DNA of 8,402 bases from Candidatus Onthomorpha intestinigallinarum (GTDB lineage Bacteria; Bacteroidota; Bacteroidia; Bacteroidales; P3): positions 1-8,402 of the forward strand of contig DXGG01000002.1 of NCBI GenBank assembly GCA_019114015.1. The letters are read 5' to 3'. Below are positions 1 through 6,202 of this stretch, piece after piece. A program made the position numbers and the translations under genes. Within the stretch, counting starts at the first letter, position 1; each line of letters begins with the position of its first letter. The notes under the pieces are model-generated. The model searched no databases. It was given only the letters and a program-made list of their open reading frames with translations, and was not told where the DNA came from.

Positions 1-948
1 GAATGATGTACCTCCCGCCGCCTGCACATGACCTCCCCCATTCCAATAATCTGAAGCAAACCTGTTCACGTCAATTTCAGCAGAGGTAGAACGGAAAGAC
101 ATCCTTATCCTGTCTGAACGCTCGGAAAGCAATGCACCGAATCTGACACCTTCCACCCTCAGACAATAATTCACAACACCCTCCAAATCCCCTTTCCTAA
201 AGTCAAAACGCTGCAAATCATCTCTTGAAAGAGCTATATATGCCGCAGAATGCTCCGGAAAAACCTTCATGCGTTCAAGCAAAGAAAAACCCAGCAGTCT
301 CAACCTGTTTTCACTGCCCTCATCCATGACCTTACGTTTCAAACTGGCCATAGGAACACCTGATTCCGCCAATTCGGCCGCCACATCAAAACAATCGCGC
401 CTGCCACACGAATAACTGAAACAACCAGTATCAGTACACAAACCTACATAGATAGCACTTAAAATACGAATATCCAATGATTTACCACTTAAATGCTTAA
501 GTATTTTATAAACAAGCTCGGAGGTAGAAGATGCGTGGGGATCTGAAAAAACCATATCCATTTCCTCGGGCTCAACATGATGATCTATCAAGACCTTCTT
601 GCAATCCGACTGGGATATGCATTTCTCCAATTCTTCAGAAGTGCGTGAAAGCCTGTTAAAGTCCAAACAAACAACAAGCCCCGCATCCTTGAACAAAGCC
701 CTTGCCCTGCCCAAGTCAACAGAAGCTATAACCGGCTTAAAGCCATCGAAAAGAAATCCGAGATTAGCAGGATATTCATTAGGGTAAACAACAGCCGCAT
801 TCTTGCCGCAAGAGTTCAGATAGCAATACATTGCAACCGTCGATGCCACCGCATCACCGTCCGGATTGGAATGGGAAACCAATACGATATTATCAGCCTC
901 CGAAAGCAATCCGCCAAACTCCAACACCTTGTCTCTATCAAAATCCAT
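1..948 (-). CDS. DHH/DHHA1 family phosphoesterase, NrnA-like (oligoribonuclease / pAp phosphatase), 3' end cut by window
   Basis: 316 residues are visible and the reading frame is still open at base 1, so the C terminus lies outside the window. Seen directly: the N-terminal metal-binding motif SHSNPDGDAVAS at residues 25-36, the second Asp motif VVCLDFNR at about 97-104, the DHH triad at 122-124 (VLIDHHVEP), GLCTDTGCFS at about 153-162, and the DHHA1 substrate-binding motif GGGHVQAAGG at 304-313. This order of motifs is that of cytoplasmic Mn-dependent NrnA-like enzymes, which degrade nanoRNA and in some members dephosphorylate pAp; which activity applies here is not decided by sequence. The family is usually about 320-345 residues, so perhaps 10-30 are missing. 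The ATG at 948 is chosen because an in-frame TAA lies 12 codons upstream; no Shine-Dalgarno motif is seen. The first motif has Ala-Val where Ile-Gly is common, probably neutral. Confidence 0.93.
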   Translation of the reverse strand, partial: MDFDRDKVLEFGGLLSEADNIVLVSHSNPDGDAVASTVAMYCYLNSCGKNAAVVYPNEYPANLGFLFDGFKPVIASVDLGRARALFKDAGLVVCLDFNRLSRTSEELEKCISQSDCKKVLIDHHVEPEEMDMVFSDPHASSTSELVYKILKHLSGKSLDIRILSAIYVGLCTDTGCFSYSCGRRDCFDVAAELAESGVPMASLKRKVMDEGSENRLRLLGFSLLERMKVFPEHSAAYIALSRDDLQRFDFRKGDLEGVVNYCLRVEGVRFGALLSERSDRIRMSFRSTSAEIDVNRFASDYWNGGGHVQAAGGTSF

Positions 949-980
949 ATCAAAAGCGGCAAACAAGCCTTAAAACCCTG

Positions 981-1008
981 CAAAGATATGGATTTATTTC
1001 TGTCCAAA
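981..1008 (-). promoter_or_regulatory. Candidate Bacteroides-type promoter for the DHH phosphoesterase gene
   Basis: Read on the minus strand, TATCTTTG at 988-981 matches the Bacteroidota -7 consensus TAnnTTTG exactly. A TTTG at 1008-1005 could be the -33 element, but the spacing is 16 bases and not the usual 19-21, so this half is weak. Transcription would start roughly 25-30 bases before the ATG at 948. The box lies in the 100-base gap after the XRE gene, where no clear terminator is seen, so read-through from that gene is also possible. Confidence 0.35.
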
Positions 1009-1048
1009 AACCATAAGACAAAACAAAACACAGCTTTTTTATCAACAA

Positions 1049-1468
1049 CTAAACACCCGGTTTATACTCCTCGAATGTACGGTCGGAATAAAACAGGACA
1101 ATCCTTTCGATATTCCTTTGCTTTACTGTTTTGGATACAATTTTCTCTTTCTCTTTTATTTCCGTTACTGCAACAGTATTACTCTCAGGCTTTTTCACTG
1201 TATCACCATCCCCCTCTGCAAACAGTGTCGGCTGTTCAAAAATTTCTTTCTTATCATCCTCCCTTATCATCTTTCCCTTTCCGAAAATCAACCAGTCCGA
1301 ATTCACTTTGTCAAACTTATTCAGCACTTTGGAAACAAAGTCCAAACTCGGCTTGTTGCGTCCGGACAATATGTGGGACACATTCGAAGGCTGAACTCCA
1401 ACAGCTTCCGCAAACTGACCGGCCGTCAGCTTGTAATACTCCATAATTTTCTCTATACGCTTCTCCAT
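1049..1468 (-). CDS. XRE-family helix-turn-helix transcriptional regulator
   Basis: A 139-residue protein. An N-terminal Cro/C1-type HTH spans about residues 5-60: GQFAEAVGVQPSNVSHILSG (17-36) gives the two core helices, followed by KPSLDFVSKVLNKF and the tail NSDWLIFGKGKM that is common in XRE regulators of Bacteroidales. From about residue 68 the protein is highly charged and low in complexity, with a final basic/hydrophobic stretch (SKTVKQRNIERIVLFYSD, 112-129) that may form a dimerisation helix. There is no S24 peptidase, so it is not a LexA/CI-type self-cleaving repressor. The start at 1468 has AGGA at 1476-1473 on the minus strand, unusual in a region where starts mostly lack Shine-Dalgarno motifs. 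Four palindromes immediately upstream suggest it binds and controls its own promoter (inference). Its target genes cannot be told from sequence; it stands alone between dnaJ and the phosphoesterase. Confidence 0.9.
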   Translation of the reverse strand: MEKRIEKIMEYYKLTAGQFAEAVGVQPSNVSHILSGRNKPSLDFVSKVLNKFDKVNSDWLIFGKGKMIREDDKKEIFEQPTLFAEGDGDTVKKPESNTVAVTEIKEKEKIVSKTVKQRNIERIVLFYSDRTFEEYKPGV

Positions 1469-1484
1469 TTCATCCTGCTTTTAC

Positions 1485-1609
1485 TTTACAATTGTAAACA
1501 AAAGAACTTATCTTTGATTTACAATTGTAATCTCAAATATTACGAATGTAACTATGATATTGTTTCATAATATCTAATGTTTTTGTACGCTTAGTTTACA
1601 AATGTAAAC
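1485..1609. promoter_or_regulatory. Array of four palindromic operator-like sites upstream of the XRE regulator
   Basis: Site 1 at 1485-1498 is a perfect 14-bp palindrome, TTTACAATTGTAAA. Site 2 at 1519-1530 is TTACAATTGTAA, a perfect 12-bp palindrome. Site 3 at 1540-1551 is TTACGAATGTAA, with matching TTAC/GTAA arms and an imperfect centre. Site 4 at 1594-1609 is GTTTACAAATGTAAAC, perfect except for the central pair. The centres are 33, 21 and 56 bp apart. Site 1 ends 16 bases before the XRE start codon; site 4 is the most distal. Repeated dyads of this size before an XRE gene are typical of autoregulation (family knowledge); that this protein binds them is inference. Confidence 0.75.
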
Positions 1610-1631
1610 ATGAATAAAAAAAGCCTGTCAA
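1599..1631 (-). promoter_or_regulatory. Candidate promoter of the XRE gene, overlapping operator site 4
   Basis: On the minus strand, TACATTTG at 1606-1599 matches the Bacteroidota -7 consensus TAnnTTTG exactly and lies inside palindrome 4. A TTG at 1631-1629 is the nearest -33-like element, with 22 bases between, slightly long. If used, the leader before the ATG at 1468 would be about 120-125 bases and would run through sites 1-3. A protein bound at site 4 would block the polymerase directly. The -33 element sits inside the dnaJ terminator hairpin, so the two signals would be fused back to back. Confidence 0.35.
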
Positions 1632-1645
1632 TAACTTGACAGGCT
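1616..1645 (-). terminator. Intrinsic terminator of grpE-dnaJ
   Basis: On the minus strand, AGCCTGTCA (1645-1637) pairs perfectly with TGACAGGCT (1630-1622) across a 6-base loop, and the stem runs straight into a run of seven T (1622-1616). It begins 39 bases after the dnaJ stop. On the plus strand the same stem is followed by CCTTTCG and not a T run, so it works in one direction only. It separates the chaperone genes from the XRE regulator. Confidence 0.9.
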
Positions 1646-1684
1646 CCTTTCGAAAAACAGCTTGAACTATATCTTGCTTATGGT

Positions 1685-2839
1685 CTAATTGAACATATCC
1701 TTCATCTTTCTGAAAAAGCTTTTATCCTTGTCTGTAGGTCTCGGATTGAAAGTATCGCTCTTGTCCATTGATTCGAGTATCTTCTTGTCCTCCTTGTTGA
1801 AACTTCTCGGAACCCAGACATCAACCCTGACCAAAAGGTCTCCGTGATAACCGCTGTTAACATCAGGCAACCCCTTGCCCTTAAGACGATATACCCTACC
1901 CGACTGGGTACCCTGCTCTACCTTGAACTTTACCTTTCCCGTCAAAGTGGGAACCTCCAGCATCGTTCCGCGGACAGCATCCGCAAAAGTGACGTATGTC
2001 TGCAAGCACAGATTGTCGCCGTCCCTCTCGAACACATCATGCTTTATCTCCTCTATCAAAACAATCAAATCACCGTTTATTCCGTTCCTTGCACCTGCGT
2101 TTCCCTTACCGGCCATTGACAACTGCATTCCGTCGGCAACTCCCGCCGGAATCCTGACCGTTATTATCTCCTCGCTCTGAACTATTCCCTCTCCGTTGCA
2201 ATCAGGACACTTGTCCTTAATGACAGTACCCTCTCCATCGCAATAAGGACACACGCTTCGCGTCTGCATGTTGCCCAATATCGTTCTCTGAACCTGTGTT
2301 ATCATTCCGCTACCGCCACAATGAGAACAAGTGGTACGCTCACTGCCGGCCTTGGCTCCGCTACCGTTACAGCTCTTGCACGGAACATATTTCTTAACCT
2401 TCAGTTTCTTCTCCACACCGGAGTTTATCTCCTCAAGGGTCAGTTTTATCCTTACCCTGAGATTACCTCCTCTGTTCACCCTTTTGCCGCCACCCCTGCG
2501 TGAGGAACCGAAGCCGCCAAATCCGCCGAAACCTCCATCTCCGAATATGTCGCCGAACATGGAGAAAATGTCATCCATATTCATGGATGCACCTCCGCCG
2601 AATCCGCCCTGACCGTCCACACCGGCATGTCCGAACTGATCGTATCTAGCCCTCTTATCCTTATCTCTCAAAACGTCATAGGCCTCCGCCGCTTCCTTGA
2701 ACTTCTCTTCAGCTTCCTTATTGCCGGGATTCTTGTCCGGATGATACTTTATCGCCAGTTTCCTGTACGCCTTCTTCAATTCATCATCCGTCGCATTCCT
2801 GGACACCCCCAGCACTTCATAATAATCTCTCTTTGCCAT
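1685..2839 (-). CDS. dnaJ: Molecular chaperone DnaJ (Hsp40)
   Basis: A 384-residue protein, full length for type I DnaJ. It is the cytoplasmic co-chaperone that delivers unfolded clients to DnaK and stimulates its ATPase. Domains in order: J domain (residues 4-70) with the HPD motif at 33-35; Gly/Phe-rich linker (about 73-118) with repeated GFGG; central zinc-binding domain with four CxxCxGxG motifs at 154-161, 171-178, 197-204 and 211-218, all cysteines intact; then the two C-terminal client-binding beta domains and a basic tail. The start is fixed by the conserved MAKRDYYEVLGV opening. The ATG is 11 bases after the grpE stop with no visible Shine-Dalgarno, so the pair is co-transcribed. dnaK is not in the window, and no CIRCE element was seen before grpE or dnaJ. 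Confidence 0.99.
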   Translation of the reverse strand: MAKRDYYEVLGVSRNATDDELKKAYRKLAIKYHPDKNPGNKEAEEKFKEAAEAYDVLRDKDKRARYDQFGHAGVDGQGGFGGGASMNMDDIFSMFGDIFGDGGFGGFGGFGSSRRGGGKRVNRGGNLRVRIKLTLEEINSGVEKKLKVKKYVPCKSCNGSGAKAGSERTTCSHCGGSGMITQVQRTILGNMQTRSVCPYCDGEGTVIKDKCPDCNGEGIVQSEEIITVRIPAGVADGMQLSMAGKGNAGARNGINGDLIVLIEEIKHDVFERDGDNLCLQTYVTFADAVRGTMLEVPTLTGKVKFKVEQGTQSGRVYRLKGKGLPDVNSGYHGDLLVRVDVWVPRSFNKEDKKILESMDKSDTFNPRPTDKDKSFFRKMKDMFN

Positions 2840-2850
2840 AACTCAAAAAA

Positions 2851-3423
2851 TTACATAGCAACAACCACCTTTGCATATCTTATGACCTTGTCATTAAGAT
2901 AGTATCCCTTGGTCGTCTCGTCTATCACCATGCCCTTGTCCTCCTCTTTGCTTGCAGGGACTCTTGCAATGGCCTCGTGTATATTCTCGTCAAACTTGCA
3001 GCCCTTGGCATTCATGGGCTTCAATCCCTTATGGGACAAAATATTTATAAGCTTGTTGTATATCAACTCCAAACCCTCCTTCATCTTGACAAACATCTCG
3101 TCATCATTACCCGCCAAAGTATCCAATGCCCTCTCGTAATCATCTATCACAGGCAGCAAATCCTTTATCGTACCTTCGGCCGCGGTCTGTATAAGCTCCA
3201 GTCTGGCCTTGGAAGTCTGCCGTCTGTAATTCTCGAAATCGGAATACAGCAACAGATATTTGTTGTTCAACTGTTCGTATTTGGCCTTGAAATCCTCTTC
3301 CTTATCATTTGACTGATGTTCTGCGTCATTCGTTTCAGACTCCTTTTCAATCATTTCCTCCTGTTGATTTTCAACTTGCTTTTCCTCTTCCATCTTCTTG
3401 CGTTTATTTTGTCTTCTACTCAT
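2851..3423 (-). CDS. grpE: GrpE, nucleotide exchange factor of DnaK
   Basis: A 190-residue protein in the normal size range for GrpE. It releases ADP from DnaK in the DnaK-DnaJ-GrpE cycle in the cytoplasm. Residues 1-40 are a highly charged, disordered extension; about 42-75 form the long dimerising helix (YEQLNNKYLLLYSDFENYRR); the C-terminal beta domain that contacts DnaK carries GCKFDENIHEAIARVP (about 141-156) and ends in GYYLNDKVIRYAKVVVAM, both GrpE signatures. The start at 3423 is the first ATG after an in-frame TAG at 3456-3454; a second ATG ten codons on (3393) would only trim the basic start of the tail. Directly upstream, the same frame contains a separate 29-codon ORF built on a 21-bp repeat, described on its own. 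dnaJ follows 11 bases later. Confidence 0.98.
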   Translation of the reverse strand: MSRRQNKRKKMEEEKQVENQQEEMIEKESETNDAEHQSNDKEEDFKAKYEQLNNKYLLLYSDFENYRRQTSKARLELIQTAAEGTIKDLLPVIDDYERALDTLAGNDDEMFVKMKEGLELIYNKLINILSHKGLKPMNAKGCKFDENIHEAIARVPASKEEDKGMVIDETTKGYYLNDKVIRYAKVVVAM

Positions 3424-3453
3424 ACATTCTTTTTTATCCTTTCCTAAACCTGA

Positions 3454-3543
3454 CTACCGAAAATCGAATCCTTGTTCCGATTCCGTAGAATCAAATTTCA
3501 TTTTCATGGAATCAAATTCCATCTTTCCAGAATCAAATTCCAT
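3454..3543 (-). other. Short upstream ORF of 29 codons in frame with grpE, existence as a gene uncertain
   Basis: An ATG at 3543, preceded by an in-frame TGA at 3564-3562, opens a 29-codon frame ending in TAG at 3456-3454. The product would be heptad-repetitive: MEFDSGK, MEFDSMK, MKFDSTE, then SEQGFDFR. The frame is the same as that of grpE; between its stop and the grpE ATG lie ten sense codons (SGLGKDKKEC) and no other stop. It might be a regulatory upstream ORF, a decayed N-terminal extension of GrpE, or a by-product of a DNA repeat whose 21-bp period keeps frames open. No Shine-Dalgarno motif is seen. Evidence for expression is absent, so it is not called as a gene. Confidence 0.3.
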
Positions 3544-3550
3544 TCCAAAG
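3466..3550. repeat. 21-bp tandem repeat in the grpE upstream region, three clear units and one degenerate
   Basis: Units begin at 3488, 3509 and 3530, exactly 21 bp apart, each opening with GAATCAAATTCCAT (unit 1 has one change); the remaining seven bases of each unit are T/C/A-rich and vary. A fourth GAATC at 3466, 22 bp before unit 1, may be a worn copy. Around unit 2, ATGGAAT and ATTCCAT form a perfect 7-bp inverted repeat over CAA (3506-3522); units 1 and 3 keep shorter arms. A GATTC-CGTA-GAATC dyad at 3479-3492 joins the degenerate and first units. The period equals two helical turns and seven codons. The array fills much of the 146 bases between the OstA-like gene and grpE; I see no TAnnTTTG promoter or terminator there. 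Confidence 0.85.
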
Positions 3551-3569
3551 TTGTTTTTATGTCACATTG

Positions 3570-5111
3570 TCAGTCTCTGTGTTTGAATATGTCCTGCGGT
3601 GACAGAGGACGCTGGGACTCAAGCCAGATAAAACCTTTGAGCATCTTGTCCTCCTCCTTTATCCTGTCCTTGTCGTCAAGGTAAAACTCGGGCTTGTCAA
3701 CTGCCGTCATCTTTTCCAGTTTGCCCTTTTTGAAATACATCTTCAAACCGACACTCGACCCTATGTTTATTCCGGTCAACTGTTTCTTGTCCTTATCCTC
3801 CTCCCAAAAATGATAAATCGTCCTGACATCGCCCTGCATCTGCGCATATGCAATCCTGCTGTCCTCGAATTCGGCATCAAAAACCCTGCCACTCACCTGA
3901 TTGAAATACATTTCGGTTGCGGTATCCGAGTTCTGTACTATGAAAGAATTGGGATACATTCTCATGGATTTTATTCCTCCTTCGGCAACTGTCAGCACAA
4001 TGGTGTCGGCCGTAAACTGTTTTTCCTCGTTCCACATTACCGGACGCACCGTGAGGAATGCCAGGGAATCGTCAACGAAATAGTGTATCATCTCGGCGGC
4101 AAGCTGTACATCCTTTTTGAAAACTTTGGCATGGGCATATACCATAAGCTCTTTGGCGTGCATTGCGGTATCGAAATCAACCCAAAGCGTATCGCCGTGC
4201 ATGTAAAGCGTATCTTCCTTTTCGGTCTGCATGACACAAAGCCGTCCTGTCAGAAAGGCATAGGGCAAAGAATCCTTCTTGTCAAGCTCAAGATAGTCCG
4301 AACGGGTCATAATGTCGTTTGCCGTATCGTTTATCGTCACATTGAAAAAAGCCTTTCCCACATCCTTTCCGGTATTGTACAATATGCTGTCGGCCTTCAA
4401 TGTCTTGGAATCCCTTATTATGCAATTGTCCCTGCGCAAAACGGCATCTTCGGTCTCGGTGTTGTACTGGCCTTCTGTGGTCAATATCCTGACACTGTCG
4501 GTTGTAAATATGTCCGTCTGTGCAAAAAAATAGGATTCGTGACTTTTGCTGTCATAGGCAACCGAATCGGACTGTATGAAAGCATTAGGGGTATTTATTT
4601 CGACATTATCTGTAAACTCGAAATATTTTGTGTCGATATAATACGTTCCGAACTGGCTTTTAAGCACATTTTCCTCATCCCATATATCGGCCTTGTTGGT
4701 ATATCTCACGTTGTTTTCAACCCTGTCGAGCAACATGTAATCTGTCTGAAGGGTAACCTTGCCATCGTGCAGCGTAACCACCTTTCCGAATATCTCCGCC
4801 ACCTTTGTATTGCCGTCATAAAACAGTTCGTCTCCATACAAGTGAACAGTATCCTCATATATATGGATGTTGTTGTAGGCGCTTATGTAGTTTTCGGTTT
4901 TGTTCAGTATTGCAGAATCGCAAAGCATTATCATGCCCTCATGCTCAAAGACTACATTACCCTTTAAAACCAAGTGATTGGGGAAAGAAGGCATTCTCTC
5001 TCCCCAATCAGACTTATAGTTAATTTTTTCCTGAGCAAAACAACTGCCGAATACGGAAACCAAACCGACAACAAGAAGAAACGCTCTTGTTGTGGCAGGA
5101 TTATTCTTCAT
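3570..5111 (-). CDS. OstA-like (LptA/LptD N-terminal domain-like) exported protein
   Basis: 513 residues from the ATG at 5111; the frame opens at 5135, which would add MSVPMMNT. The 5111 start is preferred because it gives a compact signal peptide: basic start, hydrophobic core FLLVVGLVSVFG, likely cleavage after SCFA before QEK (about residue 26). Cys24 could alternatively make it a lipoprotein, though the lipobox is poor. The mature part is rich in short beta strands in the OstA pattern (VLKGNVVFEHEGMIMLCDSA, LYGDELFYDG, then VKVxLHDGKVxLxTDxMLLDR and FEFTDNVEIN, roughly residues 45-175), and similar strands recur through the middle. LptA/OstA proteins form beta-jellyroll bridges that carry LPS across the periplasm; that this one does so is inference from the fold. 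Its start overlaps the stop of the PepSY-like gene by 11 bases, indicating translational coupling. No clear terminator follows it. Confidence 0.85.
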   Translation of the reverse strand: MKNNPATTRAFLLVVGLVSVFGSCFAQEKINYKSDWGERMPSFPNHLVLKGNVVFEHEGMIMLCDSAILNKTENYISAYNNIHIYEDTVHLYGDELFYDGNTKVAEIFGKVVTLHDGKVTLQTDYMLLDRVENNVRYTNKADIWDEENVLKSQFGTYYIDTKYFEFTDNVEINTPNAFIQSDSVAYDSKSHESYFFAQTDIFTTDSVRILTTEGQYNTETEDAVLRRDNCIIRDSKTLKADSILYNTGKDVGKAFFNVTINDTANDIMTRSDYLELDKKDSLPYAFLTGRLCVMQTEKEDTLYMHGDTLWVDFDTAMHAKELMVYAHAKVFKKDVQLAAEMIHYFVDDSLAFLTVRPVMWNEEKQFTADTIVLTVAEGGIKSMRMYPNSFIVQNSDTATEMYFNQVSGRVFDAEFEDSRIAYAQMQGDVRTIYHFWEEDKDKKQLTGINIGSSVGLKMYFKKGKLEKMTAVDKPEFYLDDKDRIKEEDKMLKGFIWLESQRPLSPQDIFKHRD

Positions 5112-6180
5112 CGTATTCATCATCGGAACCGACAAGTCCCTGATATCTGAATGACTTGTCGTATGTCAACTTGATGTATTTCTTGTCCTTTCTTCCCTTT
5201 ATCTTTTCGCTCAACTCAAGATAATAATACGTCGTGAGCTTTCTGTCGGTTACAGTCCTTCTGTACTTGATATCATAATCCACCTTTTGAAATTTCTCTA
5301 TCTTGGCTTCAGGATATCTGGTCGAAAGGTCCTTGAGAATCAACCGAGGGTATCTGTCCTTTTCCACATTGGTAGTCGTTGTCATCAACATGCCGTCAGG
5401 CTTGTACAACATCTCCATTTCACGACCTCTGTTTTCATAAAAGGCCCTGTAATTGCCATTCTCCTCTTTCCATTCCCTTACCTCAAGGCGAGGATATCTC
5501 TTTTTGAAAGCATTTGTCACCTCTTCAGGTATCTTGGCCTGCTCAAGCGGATCCGGAACATCTATTTCCACATCCTTCGATGTGCTTTTCTTTCCTTCCT
5601 TTCCATCCGAGTCTATCTTTATCTCAAGACCACTACCCTCCAATGCCGCTCTTTCCGCCATCTTCTTCTGACGGTACTCTATGGCTTCAGGGTTCAACCT
5701 TGCGATATAGTCTTTCTTTACATAGTCAGGGTCAGGTGCATTGGTCTTTGTCAACTTTCCCCTCGGGTCAAATATCATCTCATATTCCGTCTGGCCCACA
5801 CCCTTCATTGCAATGATAAGGCGGTAATAGTTATCACCGGAGAAATCCTCCACATACTCGGATTTCTTTATCCTGTAACCTGGATAATTGTTCAGAAAAT
5901 AATTTGCGACAAGCGTAGGCAATTCCTGCTCCTGCACATTGAAAATAGTAAACTGCCAATTCCCGCCTGCCGTAAGGAAGACACGTCCTATCTGTCCGTC
6001 AATGCTTATCTCGGCGACATACTGTCCCGTTTCAAAATACCAACCCTGCAACTTATAGTCCGAATAAGTGTTCTCCAGTCCAAGCCTTACCTCCTGCGGT
6101 ATGTCTGAATTACGCAATTTCTGAGCATTGGTTGCAAAAGAAATCACAAAAAACAAAACTAACAATGCTATTCGCTTCAT
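5101..6180 (-). CDS. Secreted multi-module PepSY-like (beta-lactamase-inhibitor-like) protein
   Basis: A 359-residue protein with a clear signal peptide (MKRIALLVLFFVISFATNA, cleavage before Gln20). After it I see four copies of one module: about residues 27-78, 87-146, 217-270 and 277-345. Each starts with a helix of the form IPxEVxxxFxxxYP, then an aromatic strand (LQGWYFETGQYVAEI, VREWKEENGNYRAFY) and ends in a strand with a DxxG or PDG turn. This is the pattern of PepSY-like/BLIP-like proteins abundant in Bacteroidota, whose function is mostly unknown. The pairs are split by a charged linker (about 147-216), so the protein is a two-plus-two arrangement. The C terminus is very acidic (SDDEYDEE). 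It begins 22 bases after purA and overlaps the OstA-like gene, suggesting a periplasmic or outer-membrane role near that protein (inference). Actual inhibition of any enzyme is not implied. Confidence 0.82.
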   Translation of the reverse strand: MKRIALLVLFFVISFATNAQKLRNSDIPQEVRLGLENTYSDYKLQGWYFETGQYVAEISIDGQIGRVFLTAGGNWQFTIFNVQEQELPTLVANYFLNNYPGYRIKKSEYVEDFSGDNYYRLIIAMKGVGQTEYEMIFDPRGKLTKTNAPDPDYVKKDYIARLNPEAIEYRQKKMAERAALEGSGLEIKIDSDGKEGKKSTSKDVEIDVPDPLEQAKIPEEVTNAFKKRYPRLEVREWKEENGNYRAFYENRGREMEMLYKPDGMLMTTTTNVEKDRYPRLILKDLSTRYPEAKIEKFQKVDYDIKYRRTVTDRKLTTYYYLELSEKIKGRKDKKYIKLTYDKSFRYQGLVGSDDEYDEE

Positions 6181-6202
6181 CTGCTGTAATATGTTTTCAT
6201 TA

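Noticed and set aside
816..1031. A 71-codon minus-strand frame near the start of the phosphoesterase gene.
   Set aside because: It is in a different frame from the DHH protein, whose SHSNPDGD motif covers the same bases.
871..1570. Overlapping plus-strand frames opposite the XRE gene and its upstream region.
   Set aside because: They are shadows of the HTH gene and run through the palindromic operator region; the translations are low in complexity and show no family features.
1608..1640. A nine-codon plus-strand ORF beginning just after operator site 4.
   Set aside because: It is too short, runs through the terminator stem and has no supporting signal.
3424..3569. A CIRCE/HrcA element or sigma-32-like promoter before grpE.
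   Set aside because: I looked for TTAGCACTC/GAGTGCTAA arms and for CTTGAA with a CCCCAT-type -10 and found neither; the only structure is the 21-bp repeat.
3810..4967. A 385-codon open frame on the plus strand opposite the OstA-like gene.
   Set aside because: It lies wholly antisense to a gene with a clear signal peptide and OstA strand pattern; its translation is rich in Ile, Tyr, His and Cys with no recognisable domain, as expected from reading a beta-rich gene backwards.
5287..6108. A 273-codon open frame on the plus strand opposite the PepSY-like gene.
   Set aside because: It is antisense to a gene with good modules and a signal peptide, and its composition looks like a mirror of that gene; no domain or start signal was seen.
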